A stretch of DNA of 39,479 nt from Gemmatales bacterium (GTDB lineage: Bacteria; Planctomycetota; Planctomycetia; Gemmatales; HRBIN36): NCBI GenBank assembly GCA_025055835.1, contig JANWWR010000118.1, positions 1 to 39,479 of the forward strand. Reading direction: 5' to 3'. The translations under genes were made by a program, and so were the position numbers. The notes beneath the pieces were generated by a model, which had not been told where the DNA came from, ran no database searches, and saw nothing but the letters and a program-made list of their open reading frames with translations. How positions within the stretch are numbered: position 1 is the stretch's first letter; every line of letters starts with the position of its first letter. Positions 9,055 through 17,751 of the stretch are shown piece by piece.

Positions 9055-10017
9055 ATGAAGCGTCGTGGGTTCACGTTGATCGAGTTGCTCGTAGTCATCG
9101 CCATCATTTCGACCCTGATGGCCCTCCTGTTGCCCGCGGTGCAGAAGGTTCGTGCTGCCGCGGACAAGATGGTGTGCGGCAACAATCTGAAGCAGTTGGC
9201 GATTGCTGCCCACAACTATCACAACGATTTCAACCGTTTTCCCTCGGGAATCAACTTGCCGATCTCGACGCAGTCCGGCGCGGTCTTTCCGACCAATCCC
9301 CTGGTCACCTCGGGCCGAATCCAGGAGCCGCCGATTCCGGGCCAGTTCATTTCGATCTTCGAGGCCCTGCTGCCGTATGTGGAACAAGACAACCTGTTCA
9401 AGATGCTGGATCTGAGCCAGCGGGAATACGCCAACTGCAACGGGCCGAACTCCCCCGGTGCGCAGATCATCAAGCTCTTCATCTGCCCGTCCGACGCCCT
9501 GGATCAGAAGCGGATCAAGTACACAACTGGAGGAGTGGACTACTACTTCGGCATGAACAGCTACGGCGGTAACGGCGGAACGCGGTCGTGGTTCGTGACC
9601 AGCATGACGACCGACGGCATCTTCTGGATCAATAGCCGGGTCACGCTCCTGAACATTTACGACGGCACGAGCAACACCCTGTTCTTTGGCGAGCGGGACC
9701 ATAACGAGCCGCGTTGGCGGGCGTTTCAGGAACTGGGCGGCTGGGCCTGGGCCAACTATCTGGCGGGACAGGACTATCTCTACAGCACCCCGGTGCCGAT
9801 CAATTACAAGGTTCCTCCGGGCTACTCCGATCCGCCGCCTCTGGCGATCCGCGATCTGCGCGTGTGTGCGTTCGGCAGCGGGCATCCAGGCGGGGCCAAC
9901 TTCAGCTTTGGCGATGGTTCGGTACGGTTCCTGACCCTGACCAGCAACGCCGATCTGCCGGTGCTCCAGGCCCTCAGCACGCGGATGAACGGTGAGCCGA
10001 TCTCGGGAGATTTTTGA
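9055..10017 (+). CDS. DUF1559 prepilin-type protein
   Basis: A 320-residue member of the DUF1559 family, greatly expanded in planctomycetes. The start at 9055 is chosen because CCGGAGA lies about 8 nt upstream and the protein then begins MKRRGFTLIELLVVIAI, a type IV prepilin/pseudopilin signal with cleavage after the Gly and methylation at Phe. A long amphipathic N-terminal helix follows (ALLLPAVQKVRAAADKMVC). The C-terminus has the family's H-x-GG-x-NF-x-F-x-DGSVRFL signature. The reading frame extends nine codons further upstream but without a better start. Function in the family is unknown; the prepilin signal implies membrane insertion and possibly assembly into a fibre or secretion apparatus. 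A lipoprotein gene follows after 58 nt. Confidence 0.92.
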   Translation: MKRRGFTLIELLVVIAIISTLMALLLPAVQKVRAAADKMVCGNNLKQLAIAAHNYHNDFNRFPSGINLPISTQSGAVFPTNPLVTSGRIQEPPIPGQFISIFEALLPYVEQDNLFKMLDLSQREYANCNGPNSPGAQIIKLFICPSDALDQKRIKYTTGGVDYYFGMNSYGGNGGTRSWFVTSMTTDGIFWINSRVTLLNIYDGTSNTLFFGERDHNEPRWRAFQELGGWAWANYLAGQDYLYSTPVPINYKVPPGYSDPPPLAIRDLRVCAFGSGHPGGANFSFGDGSVRFLTLTSNADLPVLQALSTRMNGEPISGDF

Positions 10018-10075
10018 TCCCTCGAGGCTATTCCGCTCGTTTCCCGGGTCTCAACGCAAAGGAGCAAATATCGCC

Positions 10076-10567
10076 ATGCGTCGTTCGTCCAGTATCGTTG
10101 TTGCGACCGCGTTGGCGGTGGTGGTGATCCTTTCGGTCGGCTGCGGGCGGACGCCGCCCCAGATTGTCGAGGTCGAGGGGGTCCTTTACCTCGACGATCA
10201 ACCCCTGCCGTTTGCTCAGATCGAGTTCATGCCCGAGTTGAAGCACTTCGGGGCGGAGTACAACTCGATGGCGGTGACCGATGCCCAGGGGCGTTTCAAG
10301 CTCGAATGCGCCAATGGCCAGCCGGGGGCGGCCGTGGCCACCCATCGCGTCGTCGTTCTCGAAGGGCCTCCGCCGGAGGGTGCCCGCGGCATGGACGAAC
10401 GCAGTCAGAACCGCTTGGCTGAGTACATGGCCAACCTGCCCAATCGGCCGATTCCGGAAGTATTTGGCAACTATTCTCGAACCCCGGCCCGCGTCGAGGT
10501 CAAGCCGGAGCAGAAGACCTACGAAATCCGCCTGCGGCGCGAGACGACCCAGAAAGAGCCGGAATAG
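10076..10567 (+). CDS. Small exported lipoprotein with carboxypeptidase-regulatory-like fold
   Basis: A 163-residue protein. The ATG at 10076 is chosen over an upstream in-frame ATG because AAAGGAG lies at 10058-10064 and the protein then starts with a signal sequence, MRRSSSIVVATALAVVVILS, ending in a lipobox-like SVGC. The mature part begins VEGVLYLDDQPLPFAQIEF and later has VTDAQGRFKLE, the pattern of transthyretin/carboxypeptidase-regulatory-like beta-sandwich domains. Small lipoproteins of this kind commonly follow DUF1559 genes in planctomycetes, and the spacing suggests one operon. The role is unknown. The lipobox is not canonical at -3 and -2, so lipidation is likely but not certain. 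Confidence 0.75.
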   Translation: MRRSSSIVVATALAVVVILSVGCGRTPPQIVEVEGVLYLDDQPLPFAQIEFMPELKHFGAEYNSMAVTDAQGRFKLECANGQPGAAVATHRVVVLEGPPPEGARGMDERSQNRLAEYMANLPNRPIPEVFGNYSRTPARVEVKPEQKTYEIRLRRETTQKEPE

Positions 10568-10595
10568 GCGAATCCCCTTCCCGGCGGCACCGATC

Positions 10596-10601
10596 TATAA
10601 T
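10596..10601 (+). promoter_or_regulatory. -10 box of the RNase P RNA gene
   Basis: A perfect TATAAT ends 8 nt before the first base of the P1 helix of the RNase P RNA, which places the start of transcription at or next to 10609-10610. No good TTGACA-like -35 box is seen at the usual distance. Confidence 0.7.
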
Positions 10602-10609
10602 GCCAGATG

Positions 10610-10988
10610 GCGAAGTCGGCCGGACGGCCGCTGCACTGAGCTTCGGCGAGGTGCGGAGGAAAGTCCGGGCTCCACAGGACACGGAGGTGGGTAACACCCA
10701 CCGGCCGCAAGGCCAGGGAAAGTGCAACAGAAAGGACACCGCCTCGGCGGGCTTCGGCTTGCCGCGGTAAGGGTGAAAAGGTGCGGTAAGAGCGCACCAG
10801 CAGTCGGGTGACCGGCTGGCTCGGCAAACCCCTCCGGGAGCAAGGCCAAATAGGGGGGCAGGACTGGTCCGGTCCGCTTACGACCCTCGGGTAGGCCGCT
10901 CGAGCCGGCAAGCAATTGTCGGCCCAGATAAATGGCCGTCGCCGTGACCCCGTCACGGAACAGAACCCGGCTTACAGGCCGGCTTCGC
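10610..10988 (+). ncRNA. rnpB: RNase P RNA, bacterial type A
   Basis: The catalytic RNA that removes 5' leaders from tRNA precursors. Conserved landmarks appear in order: GAGGAAAGTCCGGGCTCC near 10668, ACAGAAA near 10728, AGGGTGAAAAGGTGCGGTAA from 10770 with GAGCGCACCAG after it, and near the 3' end AGATAAATGG followed by CAGAACCCGGCTTACAGGCC. The ends pair as helix P1: GCGAAGTCGG (10610-10619) with CCGGCTTCGC (10979-10988), including one G-U pair. The length of about 379 nt is normal. The gene is flanked by a perfect -10 box and a T run, so it is probably transcribed alone. Confidence 0.96.
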
Positions 10989-10995
10989 TTTTTTA
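10970..10995 (+). terminator. Terminator-like 3' end of rnpB
   Basis: GGCTTACAGGCCGGCTTCGC is followed directly by a run of six T (10989-10994). The T run overlaps the stop codon of the convergent membrane-protein gene (TTA at 10993-10995 on the plus strand). The local hairpin is short, so termination may depend on the P1 pairing or on the T run itself. Confidence 0.45.
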
Positions 10996-11625
10996 TGGGA
11001 CGATGTCCCGACGGCTCACGGCTCGTATCAGGTCGCGGGCGGCTTGGCTCAAGCGGCTGACCTGCTGCGGACCCGGCGAAACCCCAGCAAATTTCGCCAA
11101 ATCACATTGTTCCAGAAACTCCCGCAAAAGCTCCTGGTGCTCTGGCCGCAGCTGCATGGAGTTGCGGAGGCCGTCGAGAAACTCCGGCGTCGTCTGCCGC
11201 GTTGCCGCCAGATGCAACGCCTTTTCCAAAAAGCCGCGAAGCGTGTCGGAAAGCTCCGAAGCGAAGCGGGTGGCATCGCAACGACCTTCGCGTACCCGTT
11301 TCTCCAGGCGGTCTACCTCGGCTAAGGCCTCAGCCTCCATGCCGTAGCTCCGCTCAGAGAATGACTCGCCTCGCTGCCGCATCCGCAGGGCCAGCACCGC
11401 ACCGACGCCGGCCGCCACCATGACCACCCCGAGCACCACCAGAAAGGCCGAAAGCAGTCCCCACGGATCGGTCGGCTCCGGCTCGATGCCCGTGCCTGGC
11501 CGCATTTCCCTGAGCACCTCGTTCGCAACATCCGCAACAACCAGTGGTGGAAGGGCCAGCCACAGACCCCAAAGGCAGGTCCACAGCGCAACCATTTTCC
11601 GGCAGCGGCCGCAAGGACCGGTCAT
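10993..11625 (-). CDS. Membrane protein of DUF4381/Bat-operon type
   Basis: A 210-residue protein with an N-terminal signal or anchor (ALWTCLWGLWLALPPLVVA), a short extracytoplasmic Pro/Glu segment, a transmembrane helix around residues 58-80 (LLSAFLVVLGVVMVAAGVGA), and a cytoplasmic helical region rich in Arg, Glu and Leu. This topology, and its position directly after a DUF58 gene with an ATGA overlap (11622-11625), match the DUF4381-like proteins of MoxR/DUF58/von Willebrand operons; I assign the family from context rather than a diagnostic motif. Its stop codon lies in the T tract of the convergent rnpB gene, leaving no spacer. Confidence 0.65.
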   Translation of the reverse strand: MTGPCGRCRKMVALWTCLWGLWLALPPLVVADVANEVLREMRPGTGIEPEPTDPWGLLSAFLVVLGVVMVAAGVGAVLALRMRQRGESFSERSYGMEAEALAEVDRLEKRVREGRCDATRFASELSDTLRGFLEKALHLAATRQTTPEFLDGLRNSMQLRPEHQELLREFLEQCDLAKFAGVSPGPQQVSRLSQAARDLIRAVSRRDIVP

Positions 11626-12509
11626 GCTCCCCTCCGCAGGCGGCGTTCGCGGGTGCGGAAGAACCGCACCAGGCTGGTCAGATGGGTTCCGTCCGTGGAG
11701 GCCTCGACGAGATCCACTCCGGCCCCGCGCATCGTCTGCCGAATGGCCTCCCGACGGCGGGCCGCCTCGGCAGCGTAGGCTTCCCGCACCGCTCGGCTCG
11801 ACGTGTCCAGCAGCACCTGCTCACCCGTCTCGGCGTCTTCCAACTGCACAAAGCCGACCGCAGGCAAGACCTCTTCCCGCCGGTCGAAGACCCGGATGGC
11901 GATGAGATCGTGCCGCTTGGCGGTCTGCTTGAGGGCCTTCTCGTAGCCGCTGTCCATGAAGTCGCTCAGGAGAAAGACGATGGCTCGGCGATGCAGGACG
12001 TGGTTGAGATAATCCAGACCGGCCCGCAGCGAGGTGCCTCGACGGCTGGGCTGGAAGTAAAGCACGTCCCGAATCAGCCGCAGAACGTGCCGCAGCCCCT
12101 TACGAGGCGGAACGAAGCGCTCCACCTGGTCCGTCAGCAGGATCAGCCCCACTTTGTCGTTGTTGCTGATGGCACTGAACGCCAGCAGGGCCGCGAGTTC
12201 CGCCAGCACTTCAGACTTCTCGTGCCGTTGCGTGCCGAAGCGGTGGCTGCCGCTGATGTCCACGACGAGCATCACGGTCAGTTCCCGCTCCTCGACGTAC
12301 CGCTTGATGAAGGGGTGCCCCATGCGAGCAGTGACGTTCCAATCAATGCTGCGGATGTCGTCGCCTGGCTGATACTCCCGCACTTCTTCAAAAGCGATGC
12401 CGACGCCCTTGAAGACGCTGTGGTACTCGCCGCCGAGCAGGTCCTCGACGGCCTTGCGGGCAAAGATGTGCAACTGACGGATGCGGGCAACGACCTCGCG
12501 CGGCAACAT
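11622..12509 (-). CDS. DUF58 domain protein (von Willebrand factor A-like)
   Basis: A 295-residue cytoplasmic protein of the DUF58 family. The signature YQPGDDIRSIDWNVTAR is near residues 46-62. It is followed by a von Willebrand A-like region with an intact metal-site motif DISGS in VMLVVDISGSHRFG. I chose the ATG at 12509 because GGGAAAGG lies just upstream; an in-frame ATG twelve codons earlier has its purine run touching the codon. DUF58 proteins usually follow a MoxR AAA+ ATPase, which chaperones the maturation of partner proteins. Here no MoxR gene adjoins, and the upstream neighbour is a DUF1501 gene 101 nt away. It forms an operon with the overlapping downstream membrane protein. Confidence 0.9.
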   Translation of the reverse strand: MLPREVVARIRQLHIFARKAVEDLLGGEYHSVFKGVGIAFEEVREYQPGDDIRSIDWNVTARMGHPFIKRYVEERELTVMLVVDISGSHRFGTQRHEKSEVLAELAALLAFSAISNNDKVGLILLTDQVERFVPPRKGLRHVLRLIRDVLYFQPSRRGTSLRAGLDYLNHVLHRRAIVFLLSDFMDSGYEKALKQTAKRHDLIAIRVFDRREEVLPAVGFVQLEDAETGEQVLLDTSSRAVREAYAAEAARRREAIRQTMRGAGVDLVEASTDGTHLTSLVRFFRTRERRLRRGA

Positions 12510-12610
12510 ATCGCCTTTCCCCCGCCGAGAAGTGCCGGGCGGCATCTCCCGGTTTCAAGGAATTGTACGATACGTTTCCGGGTCGAGGGCCGATCCGCCA
12601 ACGGGTAGTT

Positions 12611-13957
12611 TCAGACCAATTCCGGAAGCGGCGGCTTCTCCACGAGATATTGCGGCCGTCCCGTGGGGTCGGTCAACGTCGTGGTTGTGACATCGATGCC
12701 GAGATTGTGGTAGAGCGTGGCCACGATCTCCTGGATGTGGACAGGCCGCTCCTTGGCGTATTCGCCGAGGCGGTTCGTGGCCCCGATGGCTTGTCCGGTC
12801 CGCATGCCGCCTCCGGCCAGGAAGGCACAGCTGACCTGCGGCCAGTGATCGCGCCCGGCGGATTGATTGATCCGCGGCGTGCGGCCAAATTCACCCCAGG
12901 CGATCACGGTCACGTCGTTGAGCATGCCCCGAGCGTCGAGGTCTTCGATAAGTGCACTGAGGGCCTGATCCAGCTTGGAACCGTGGTCTCGAACCAGGGC
13001 GAAGTTCTGCCCGTGGCTGTCCCAGCGTCCGAAGGTCAGCGTCACGCACCGGACCCCGGCTTCGACCAATCGACGTGCAATGAGCAGCTGGTCATTGGCT
13101 GTGGGCGCTCCGTCGTACTGATAATTGTACGGCTTGCCGTCGCCGTACCGCTCCCGGACGCGATCCGGCTCGCGGCTGATGTCCAGCGCTTCGAGCAGCT
13201 TGTTCGACGTGAGCACGCTGAAAGCCCGCTCAGTGAACGCATCCATGCCCTGAAGGAAACCGCCCGTATCGAGGTCTCGCCGCATCGAATCGAAGCTGGC
13301 CAGCAACTGCTTGCGGTCGCCGAGCCGTTCGAACGTGATGCCGTTGAGTTTCATGTTGGCCATGCCGGGGCCATCCGGCTTGAACGCTCCGTGAGCCGGG
13401 CCGAGGAAACCGTATCCGCCCGGGTCGCTCCAGGGAGCGTGAGCAGTTCGGCTGGCCAAGCCGACGAAGGGCGGAACCCCGGGATCAACCGGGCCACACA
13501 GCTTCGACAACGCCGCTCCGATGCTGGGCCGACCGCCCAGGGTGCTGAGCGAATCGAACTGCCAGCCAGTGAAGCACTGTTCCGGCGCGTGCCGGTCCTG
13601 GGCTCCGACCACCGAGCGGATGACCACGGCCTTGTCCATCAGCCGAGCCAGGCGCGGGAAGACTTCGCAGATCTGGATTCCGGGCACGTTGGTCGGAATC
13701 GGCCTGAATTCGCCGCGGATCTCGACGGGGGCCTCGGTCTTGATCTCCCACATGTCCTGATGCGGAGGTCCGCCGCCGAGGTACACGTTGATGACGGCCT
13801 TGTGCGGGAGGCTCTTGCCCGTCGCTGCCTCGATGCGGAACAGGTCCGCCAGGGTGAACGCCGACGCCCCGACACCCAAAGCGCCGATGCGCAGGAAGCT
13901 CCGTCGGCTGATGCCGTCGCAATATCCCCCGTGCTTGCGGCCGAAGATGGTCAGCAT
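12611..13957 (-). CDS. DUF1501 family protein with Tat signal
   Basis: A 448-residue protein of the DUF1501 family, abundant in planctomycetes and related to alkaline-phosphatase/sulfatase-fold proteins. The N-terminus has a twin-arginine motif, SRRSFLRIGALG, followed by a hydrophobic stretch, so it is probably exported folded. Family motifs include VINVYLGGGPPHQDMWE, the WDSHGQNF segment and AWGEFGRTPRIN near the C-terminus. GGGAGG lies 8 nt before the ATG. DUF1501 genes usually accompany DUF1549/DUF1553 cytochrome-type partners; none is next to it here. The biochemical role of the family is unproven, though complex carbohydrate degradation has been suggested from context elsewhere. Confidence 0.9.
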   Translation of the reverse strand: MLTIFGRKHGGYCDGISRRSFLRIGALGVGASAFTLADLFRIEAATGKSLPHKAVINVYLGGGPPHQDMWEIKTEAPVEIRGEFRPIPTNVPGIQICEVFPRLARLMDKAVVIRSVVGAQDRHAPEQCFTGWQFDSLSTLGGRPSIGAALSKLCGPVDPGVPPFVGLASRTAHAPWSDPGGYGFLGPAHGAFKPDGPGMANMKLNGITFERLGDRKQLLASFDSMRRDLDTGGFLQGMDAFTERAFSVLTSNKLLEALDISREPDRVRERYGDGKPYNYQYDGAPTANDQLLIARRLVEAGVRCVTLTFGRWDSHGQNFALVRDHGSKLDQALSALIEDLDARGMLNDVTVIAWGEFGRTPRINQSAGRDHWPQVSCAFLAGGGMRTGQAIGATNRLGEYAKERPVHIQEIVATLYHNLGIDVTTTTLTDPTGRPQYLVEKPPLPELV

Positions 13958-14073
13958 GGGTAGGACCTCCCGGGCGACTCAAAAATCGGCAGGCAGCTGG
14001 GCTGTGGTCGGCTCAGGCTGGTCCGAGACGGGCCGACGCACAACCCGGCAGGTACATTGGTTATCGTCCGTTG

Positions 14074-14102
14074 AGAGTAATCCCTTCAGTCCACCCCGTC
14101 AA
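14074..14102 (-). promoter_or_regulatory. Possible promoter of the DUF1501 gene
   Basis: On the minus strand TTGACG (14097-14102) is followed after 17 nt by TACTCT (14074-14079), upstream of the ATG at 13957. The -35 is good and the -10 weak. The rest of the 13958-14236 spacer shows only a small hairpin (CGGATT/AATCCG, 14169-14186). Confidence 0.27.
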
Positions 14103-14236
14103 GCGCGGAATCTGGCGAAGCCAGCGAGTCCAGCGTAGAGATGCAGCAAACCGGGGTTGCCAGCGAGACGGATTCGTGGTAATCCGCCGCACTGCGAAAC
14201 GTTGCCGGTTTTTTTCCCCCCGCAGGGAAGCGATCC

Positions 14237-15262
14237 ATGAAGCCGAAAAGTTCCGCCAAGGTGGTCCGTCCTCGGCCGGTGCAGTGGCTGGCCCGTTTGC
14301 CCGGCCTGAAAAAGCCGGTGCTTGGCGTCTACGACACCTGGCTCCGCTTCTCCTACCGTCGGCTGTGGAACTGGAACAACCGCGAGGCCGTCCGGGCCTT
14401 TGCCGAGCGTCCGCCGACGCTCTGCCCCGTCCAACAGCGGCTCTTAGCCGATCTGCGGGAGAAGGGCTTTGCTTATGTTTCCTTCGCGAATCTTTTCGGC
14501 GACGGGCAACTCTGGCGGAATCTGGACGGACTGGTTCAGGAATGGCTGGCCACCGAGGCGGTCCGGGAGGCGGAACGACATTATCGGGAGATCGGCTACA
14601 AGGACGCCCATTTCAAGGAATACCTGGTTCGCTGGTACGGACGGGAAGTGGACGGCAAACTGATCCCCTGGGATTCGCCTTGGCTGCAACTGGCTCTGCA
14701 TCCCAAGGTGCTCGATTTGGCCAACAGCTACTTCGGCATGTACACGCGGATGTACCATGTGGACGTGTGGGACACCATCGCCCTCAAGCACGACGGCCCG
14801 CTCATCGGCGGGCAGAAATGGCACCGTGACCCGGCGGACATCAAGCTGCTCAAGTGCTTCCTCTACTTCACCGATGTGGACGAAGGCTCCGGGGCGATGC
14901 AGTACGTTCCCTACAGCCGACCCGGAGAGAAATACGGCAATCTCTGGCCGCAAGATGCCCCGTTCGACGGTGCCCGTCCTCCGGGTAAGGAATTTCCTCT
15001 AGTTGTGCCGCCCTGCGAGTGGGTCACGGCCAGTTTCCCCAAAGGCACGTTGATTCTGGCCGACACCGCTGCTTTTCATCGCGGCGGACGAGCAGAAACC
15101 CGGAACCGGGTGCTGGCCACCTGGGCCTACTCCAGCCCGGCCAGCCGCTGGCCTCGGGCTTTCCGCGTCGATCCGGCCACGCTTCCGGCGGACCTGCCCG
15201 AGCCAATCCGCTGGGCCTTGTCTTTGCAGCGGGACAAAACGCTTCGCCGGACGGCAGCGTGA
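14237..15262 (+). CDS. Phytanoyl-CoA dioxygenase-like Fe(II)/2-oxoglutarate oxygenase
   Basis: A 341-residue protein with the features of PhyH-type non-haem iron dioxygenases. The facial triad is visible as His196 and Asp198 in KWHRDP, and His281 in AAFHRGG, with an Arg about ten residues later (ETRNRVL) that would bind 2-oxoglutarate. Between them LKCFLYFTDVDEGSGAMQYV matches the family's core strand pattern. Such enzymes hydroxylate lipids, amino acids or secondary metabolites in the cytoplasm; the substrate here is unknown. GGGAAG lies about 7 nt before the ATG. The sulfotransferase gene starts 33 nt downstream, so the two probably act on the same kind of molecule, but that is inference. 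Confidence 0.82.
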   Translation: MKPKSSAKVVRPRPVQWLARLPGLKKPVLGVYDTWLRFSYRRLWNWNNREAVRAFAERPPTLCPVQQRLLADLREKGFAYVSFANLFGDGQLWRNLDGLVQEWLATEAVREAERHYREIGYKDAHFKEYLVRWYGREVDGKLIPWDSPWLQLALHPKVLDLANSYFGMYTRMYHVDVWDTIALKHDGPLIGGQKWHRDPADIKLLKCFLYFTDVDEGSGAMQYVPYSRPGEKYGNLWPQDAPFDGARPPGKEFPLVVPPCEWVTASFPKGTLILADTAAFHRGGRAETRNRVLATWAYSSPASRWPRAFRVDPATLPADLPEPIRWALSLQRDKTLRRTAA

Positions 15263-15295
15263 TCTGCCTTTTCCAACACCCCGGGAATCCTGACG

Positions 15296-16237
15296 ATGCT
15301 GCGACCGCTCATCCACATCGGATATCACAAGACAGGAACGACCTGGCTCCAACGCTGCCTGTTTGCCCGAGCCGACCTGGGCTTCGTCGCTCTCGACGAG
15401 CATGCCGACATTCACGAAAAGCTCGTCTTTCCGCATCCCTTGGACTTCGATGCGACCGCTTGTCGTGCCGCCTTCCAAGCCCGCTTCGACGAGATCGCCG
15501 CCCAGGGCAAGGTGCCGGTGCTGTCAGCAGAACGCCTTTGCGGCAACCCGCATTCTGGCGGGTACGACAGCAAGGAAATCGCCGACCGTTTGGCCGCTGT
15601 CGTTCCCGAAGGTCGCATCCTCATCGTGTTGCGAGAGCAGAAAAGCATCATCCTCTCGACCTACAAGCAATACGTCCGGGCTGGCGGCACCGCCCCGATC
15701 CGGCACTATCTCTTTCCTCCCGAGCGAGGCCGCAGCCGGGTGCCGATGTTTGACTTCGAGCACTTCAAGTATCACCGGCTGATCGGTTACTACCAGCGGC
15801 TTTTCGGTCGGGAGAATGTGTTGATCCTTCCCTTTGAAATGTTTCGGCGAACGCCGCGGGAATTTGCCGAACGGATTTTGCGGTTCGCCGATCTGGCTTG
15901 CGACGACGCGATTCTTGACGCACTGCCTTATTCGGCGAAAGAAAACGAAGGCCTATCCGGATTCGCCGTGGCCTTGAAGCGACGGCTCAATCCCCTCGTG
16001 CAACAGGATCGGCTCAATCCGCACGCCTGGTTTCCCATCCGCAAGGCCGAAAGCCTCCTGAAACGCTATGTCGGAGCGTTCGACGCCTGGGTTCCCCGCT
16101 CGCTGTCCGGGGCTATGGAGGCTCGGCTCCGGGCGGTGGTGTGCGAGGCCGTCGGGGATCGCTACAAAGAAAGCAATGCCCGCACCAGCGAGCTGACCGG
16201 CTTGCCGTTGGCCGAGCTTGGCTACGACCTGCCGTGA
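15296..16237 (+). CDS. PAPS-dependent sulfotransferase family protein
   Basis: A 313-residue protein. The 5'-phosphosulfate binding loop is at the N-terminus, [12 protein letters not shown] (residues 8-19), with Lys12 as the conserved catalytic or binding lysine. The 3'-phosphate binding region is seen in [18 protein letters not shown], near residues 111-128. These are the two signatures of sulfotransferases that use 3'-phosphoadenosine-5'-phosphosulfate. It is soluble with no signal peptide. The pairing with the upstream dioxygenase suggests modification of a shared lipid, glycan or small-molecule substrate. It ends 47 nt before argH; co-transcription is possible. Confidence 0.82.
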   Translation: MLRPLIHIGYHKTGTTWLQRCLFARADLGFVALDEHADIHEKLVFPHPLDFDATACRAAFQARFDEIAAQGKVPVLSAERLCGNPHSGGYDSKEIADRLAAVVPEGRILIVLREQKSIILSTYKQYVRAGGTAPIRHYLFPPERGRSRVPMFDFEHFKYHRLIGYYQRLFGRENVLILPFEMFRRTPREFAERILRFADLACDDAILDALPYSAKENEGLSGFAVALKRRLNPLVQQDRLNPHAWFPIRKAESLLKRYVGAFDAWVPRSLSGAMEARLRAVVCEAVGDRYKESNARTSELTGLPLAELGYDLP

Positions 16238-16284
16238 CCTCATCGCCACCCCTGGGGCCGGGCAGATCGGGGATCACCACCGCG

Positions 16285-17673
16285 ATGCACAAAACCTGGG
16301 GCGGCCGTTTCCGCGAAGACACCGATCAGCGGGTTGAAGAATTCACCGAGTCCATTTCCTTCGATCAGCGGCTTTATGCCCAGGACATCGCCGCCAGCAT
16401 CGCCCACGCCCGCATGTTGGCCAAGGTCGGTCTGCTGACTGCGGACGAAGCCGACGCCATCGTGCAGACCCTGGAAGCCATCCGCGCTGAAATCGAAACC
16501 GGCCGCTTCCCCTTCCGTACCAAACTGGAAGACATCCACACGCACATCGAACACGCGCTGATTGAACGGCTCGGCGATGTCGGCCGTAAACTCCACACGG
16601 GCCGCAGCCGGAATGATCAGATCGCCACGGACATGAAGCTGTGGACCCGCGAGGCCATCGACACGATCGGTCGGCTTGTGCGGGACACGCAGCGGGCCTT
16701 GATCGAAGCCGCCGAGCGGAACGCCGATCTCATCCTGCCCGGCTACACGCACCTCCAGCGTGCCCAGCCGGTCCTGGCTGCCCACTACTTCCTCGCCTAT
16801 GTCGAGAAGCTGGAACGAGACCGCACCCGGCTGTTCGATTGTCGTAAGCGCCTGGACGAGCTTCCCCTGGGGACCGCCGCCCTGGCCGGGACATCGCTGC
16901 CCATCGACCGCGAATTCGTTCGGCAGCAGCTTGGTTTTGCCCGCCTGGCCGCCAACAGTCTCGACGTCTCCAGTGACCGTGACTTCCTCCTCGAGTTCGT
17001 CTTCGCGCTCTCGATGATCGCCGTGCATCTGTCGGGCTGGGCCGAGGAATGGATCCTGTGGTCCACGGTCGAGTTCGGCTTCCTGGATCTGCCCGACGCC
17101 TTCTGCACAGGCTCGAGCATCATGCCGCACAAGAAGAACCCGGACGTGCTGGAGCTGATCCGGGGCAAATCGGCACGAGTCGTGGGCGACCTGCAACGGC
17201 TCCTGGTGCTGGTCAAGGGGCTGCCGCTGGCCTACAACCGCGACTTGCAGGAGGATAAACAAGCCGTCTTCGATGCCTTCGACACGGTTGCTGCCTGTCT
17301 CCAGCTGGCTGCTCCGCTGATCCAAGCCGTCCGCTTCCGTCGGGAAGCCATCGCCCAGCGGCTCGACGACGGCTTCCTCGACGCCACGACCTTGATGGAA
17401 TACCTGATCCAGCTCGGCATGCCGATGCGGTCGGCTCACGAGGCGGTTGGTAAACTGGTTCGCCGATGCGAAGAACGCCGCTGCCGATTGGCCGACCTGC
17501 CCCCGGAGGAGTACGAGGCCATTCGCCCTGGTCTCAGTTCCGGGGTATATCAGATTGTCGGCGTCCAAAACGCCCTCCGCGCATTCCGCAGTCTTGGCTC
17601 AACCGGACCGGAACAAGTCGCGGCCCAGCTTCGCCGCTGGCGGGAGAGGCTGGATCAGGATGTCGGTATTTGA
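16285..17673 (+). CDS. argH: Argininosuccinate lyase
   Basis: The last step of arginine synthesis: cleavage of argininosuccinate to arginine and fumarate. The ATG at 16285 gives a 462-residue protein starting MHKTWGGRF, the usual family start; the longer frame from 16141 overlaps the sulfotransferase gene and is rejected. The fumarase/aspartase superfamily signature [12 protein letters not shown] begins at residue 276 and supplies the catalytic serine loop. THLQRAQP and HTGRSRNDQ are also conserved argH segments. No other arginine gene adjoins it; lysA is 78 nt downstream. Confidence 0.96.
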   Translation: MHKTWGGRFREDTDQRVEEFTESISFDQRLYAQDIAASIAHARMLAKVGLLTADEADAIVQTLEAIRAEIETGRFPFRTKLEDIHTHIEHALIERLGDVGRKLHTGRSRNDQIATDMKLWTREAIDTIGRLVRDTQRALIEAAERNADLILPGYTHLQRAQPVLAAHYFLAYVEKLERDRTRLFDCRKRLDELPLGTAALAGTSLPIDREFVRQQLGFARLAANSLDVSSDRDFLLEFVFALSMIAVHLSGWAEEWILWSTVEFGFLDLPDAFCTGSSIMPHKKNPDVLELIRGKSARVVGDLQRLLVLVKGLPLAYNRDLQEDKQAVFDAFDTVAACLQLAAPLIQAVRFRREAIAQRLDDGFLDATTLMEYLIQLGMPMRSAHEAVGKLVRRCEERRCRLADLPPEEYEAIRPGLSSGVYQIVGVQNALRAFRSLGSTGPEQVAAQLRRWRERLDQDVGI

Positions 17674-17751
17674 TTAGATGAACAGAAATGCCGGTCGAGA
17701 CGGGGCGGAACGCCCCGGCAGTCCCGGCTCTCGCCCGGATGTCGGAAACCG

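Noticed and set aside
16240..17568. 442-codon minus-strand frame opposite argH
   Set aside because: argH has the complete superfamily signature on the plus strand, so this is a shadow.
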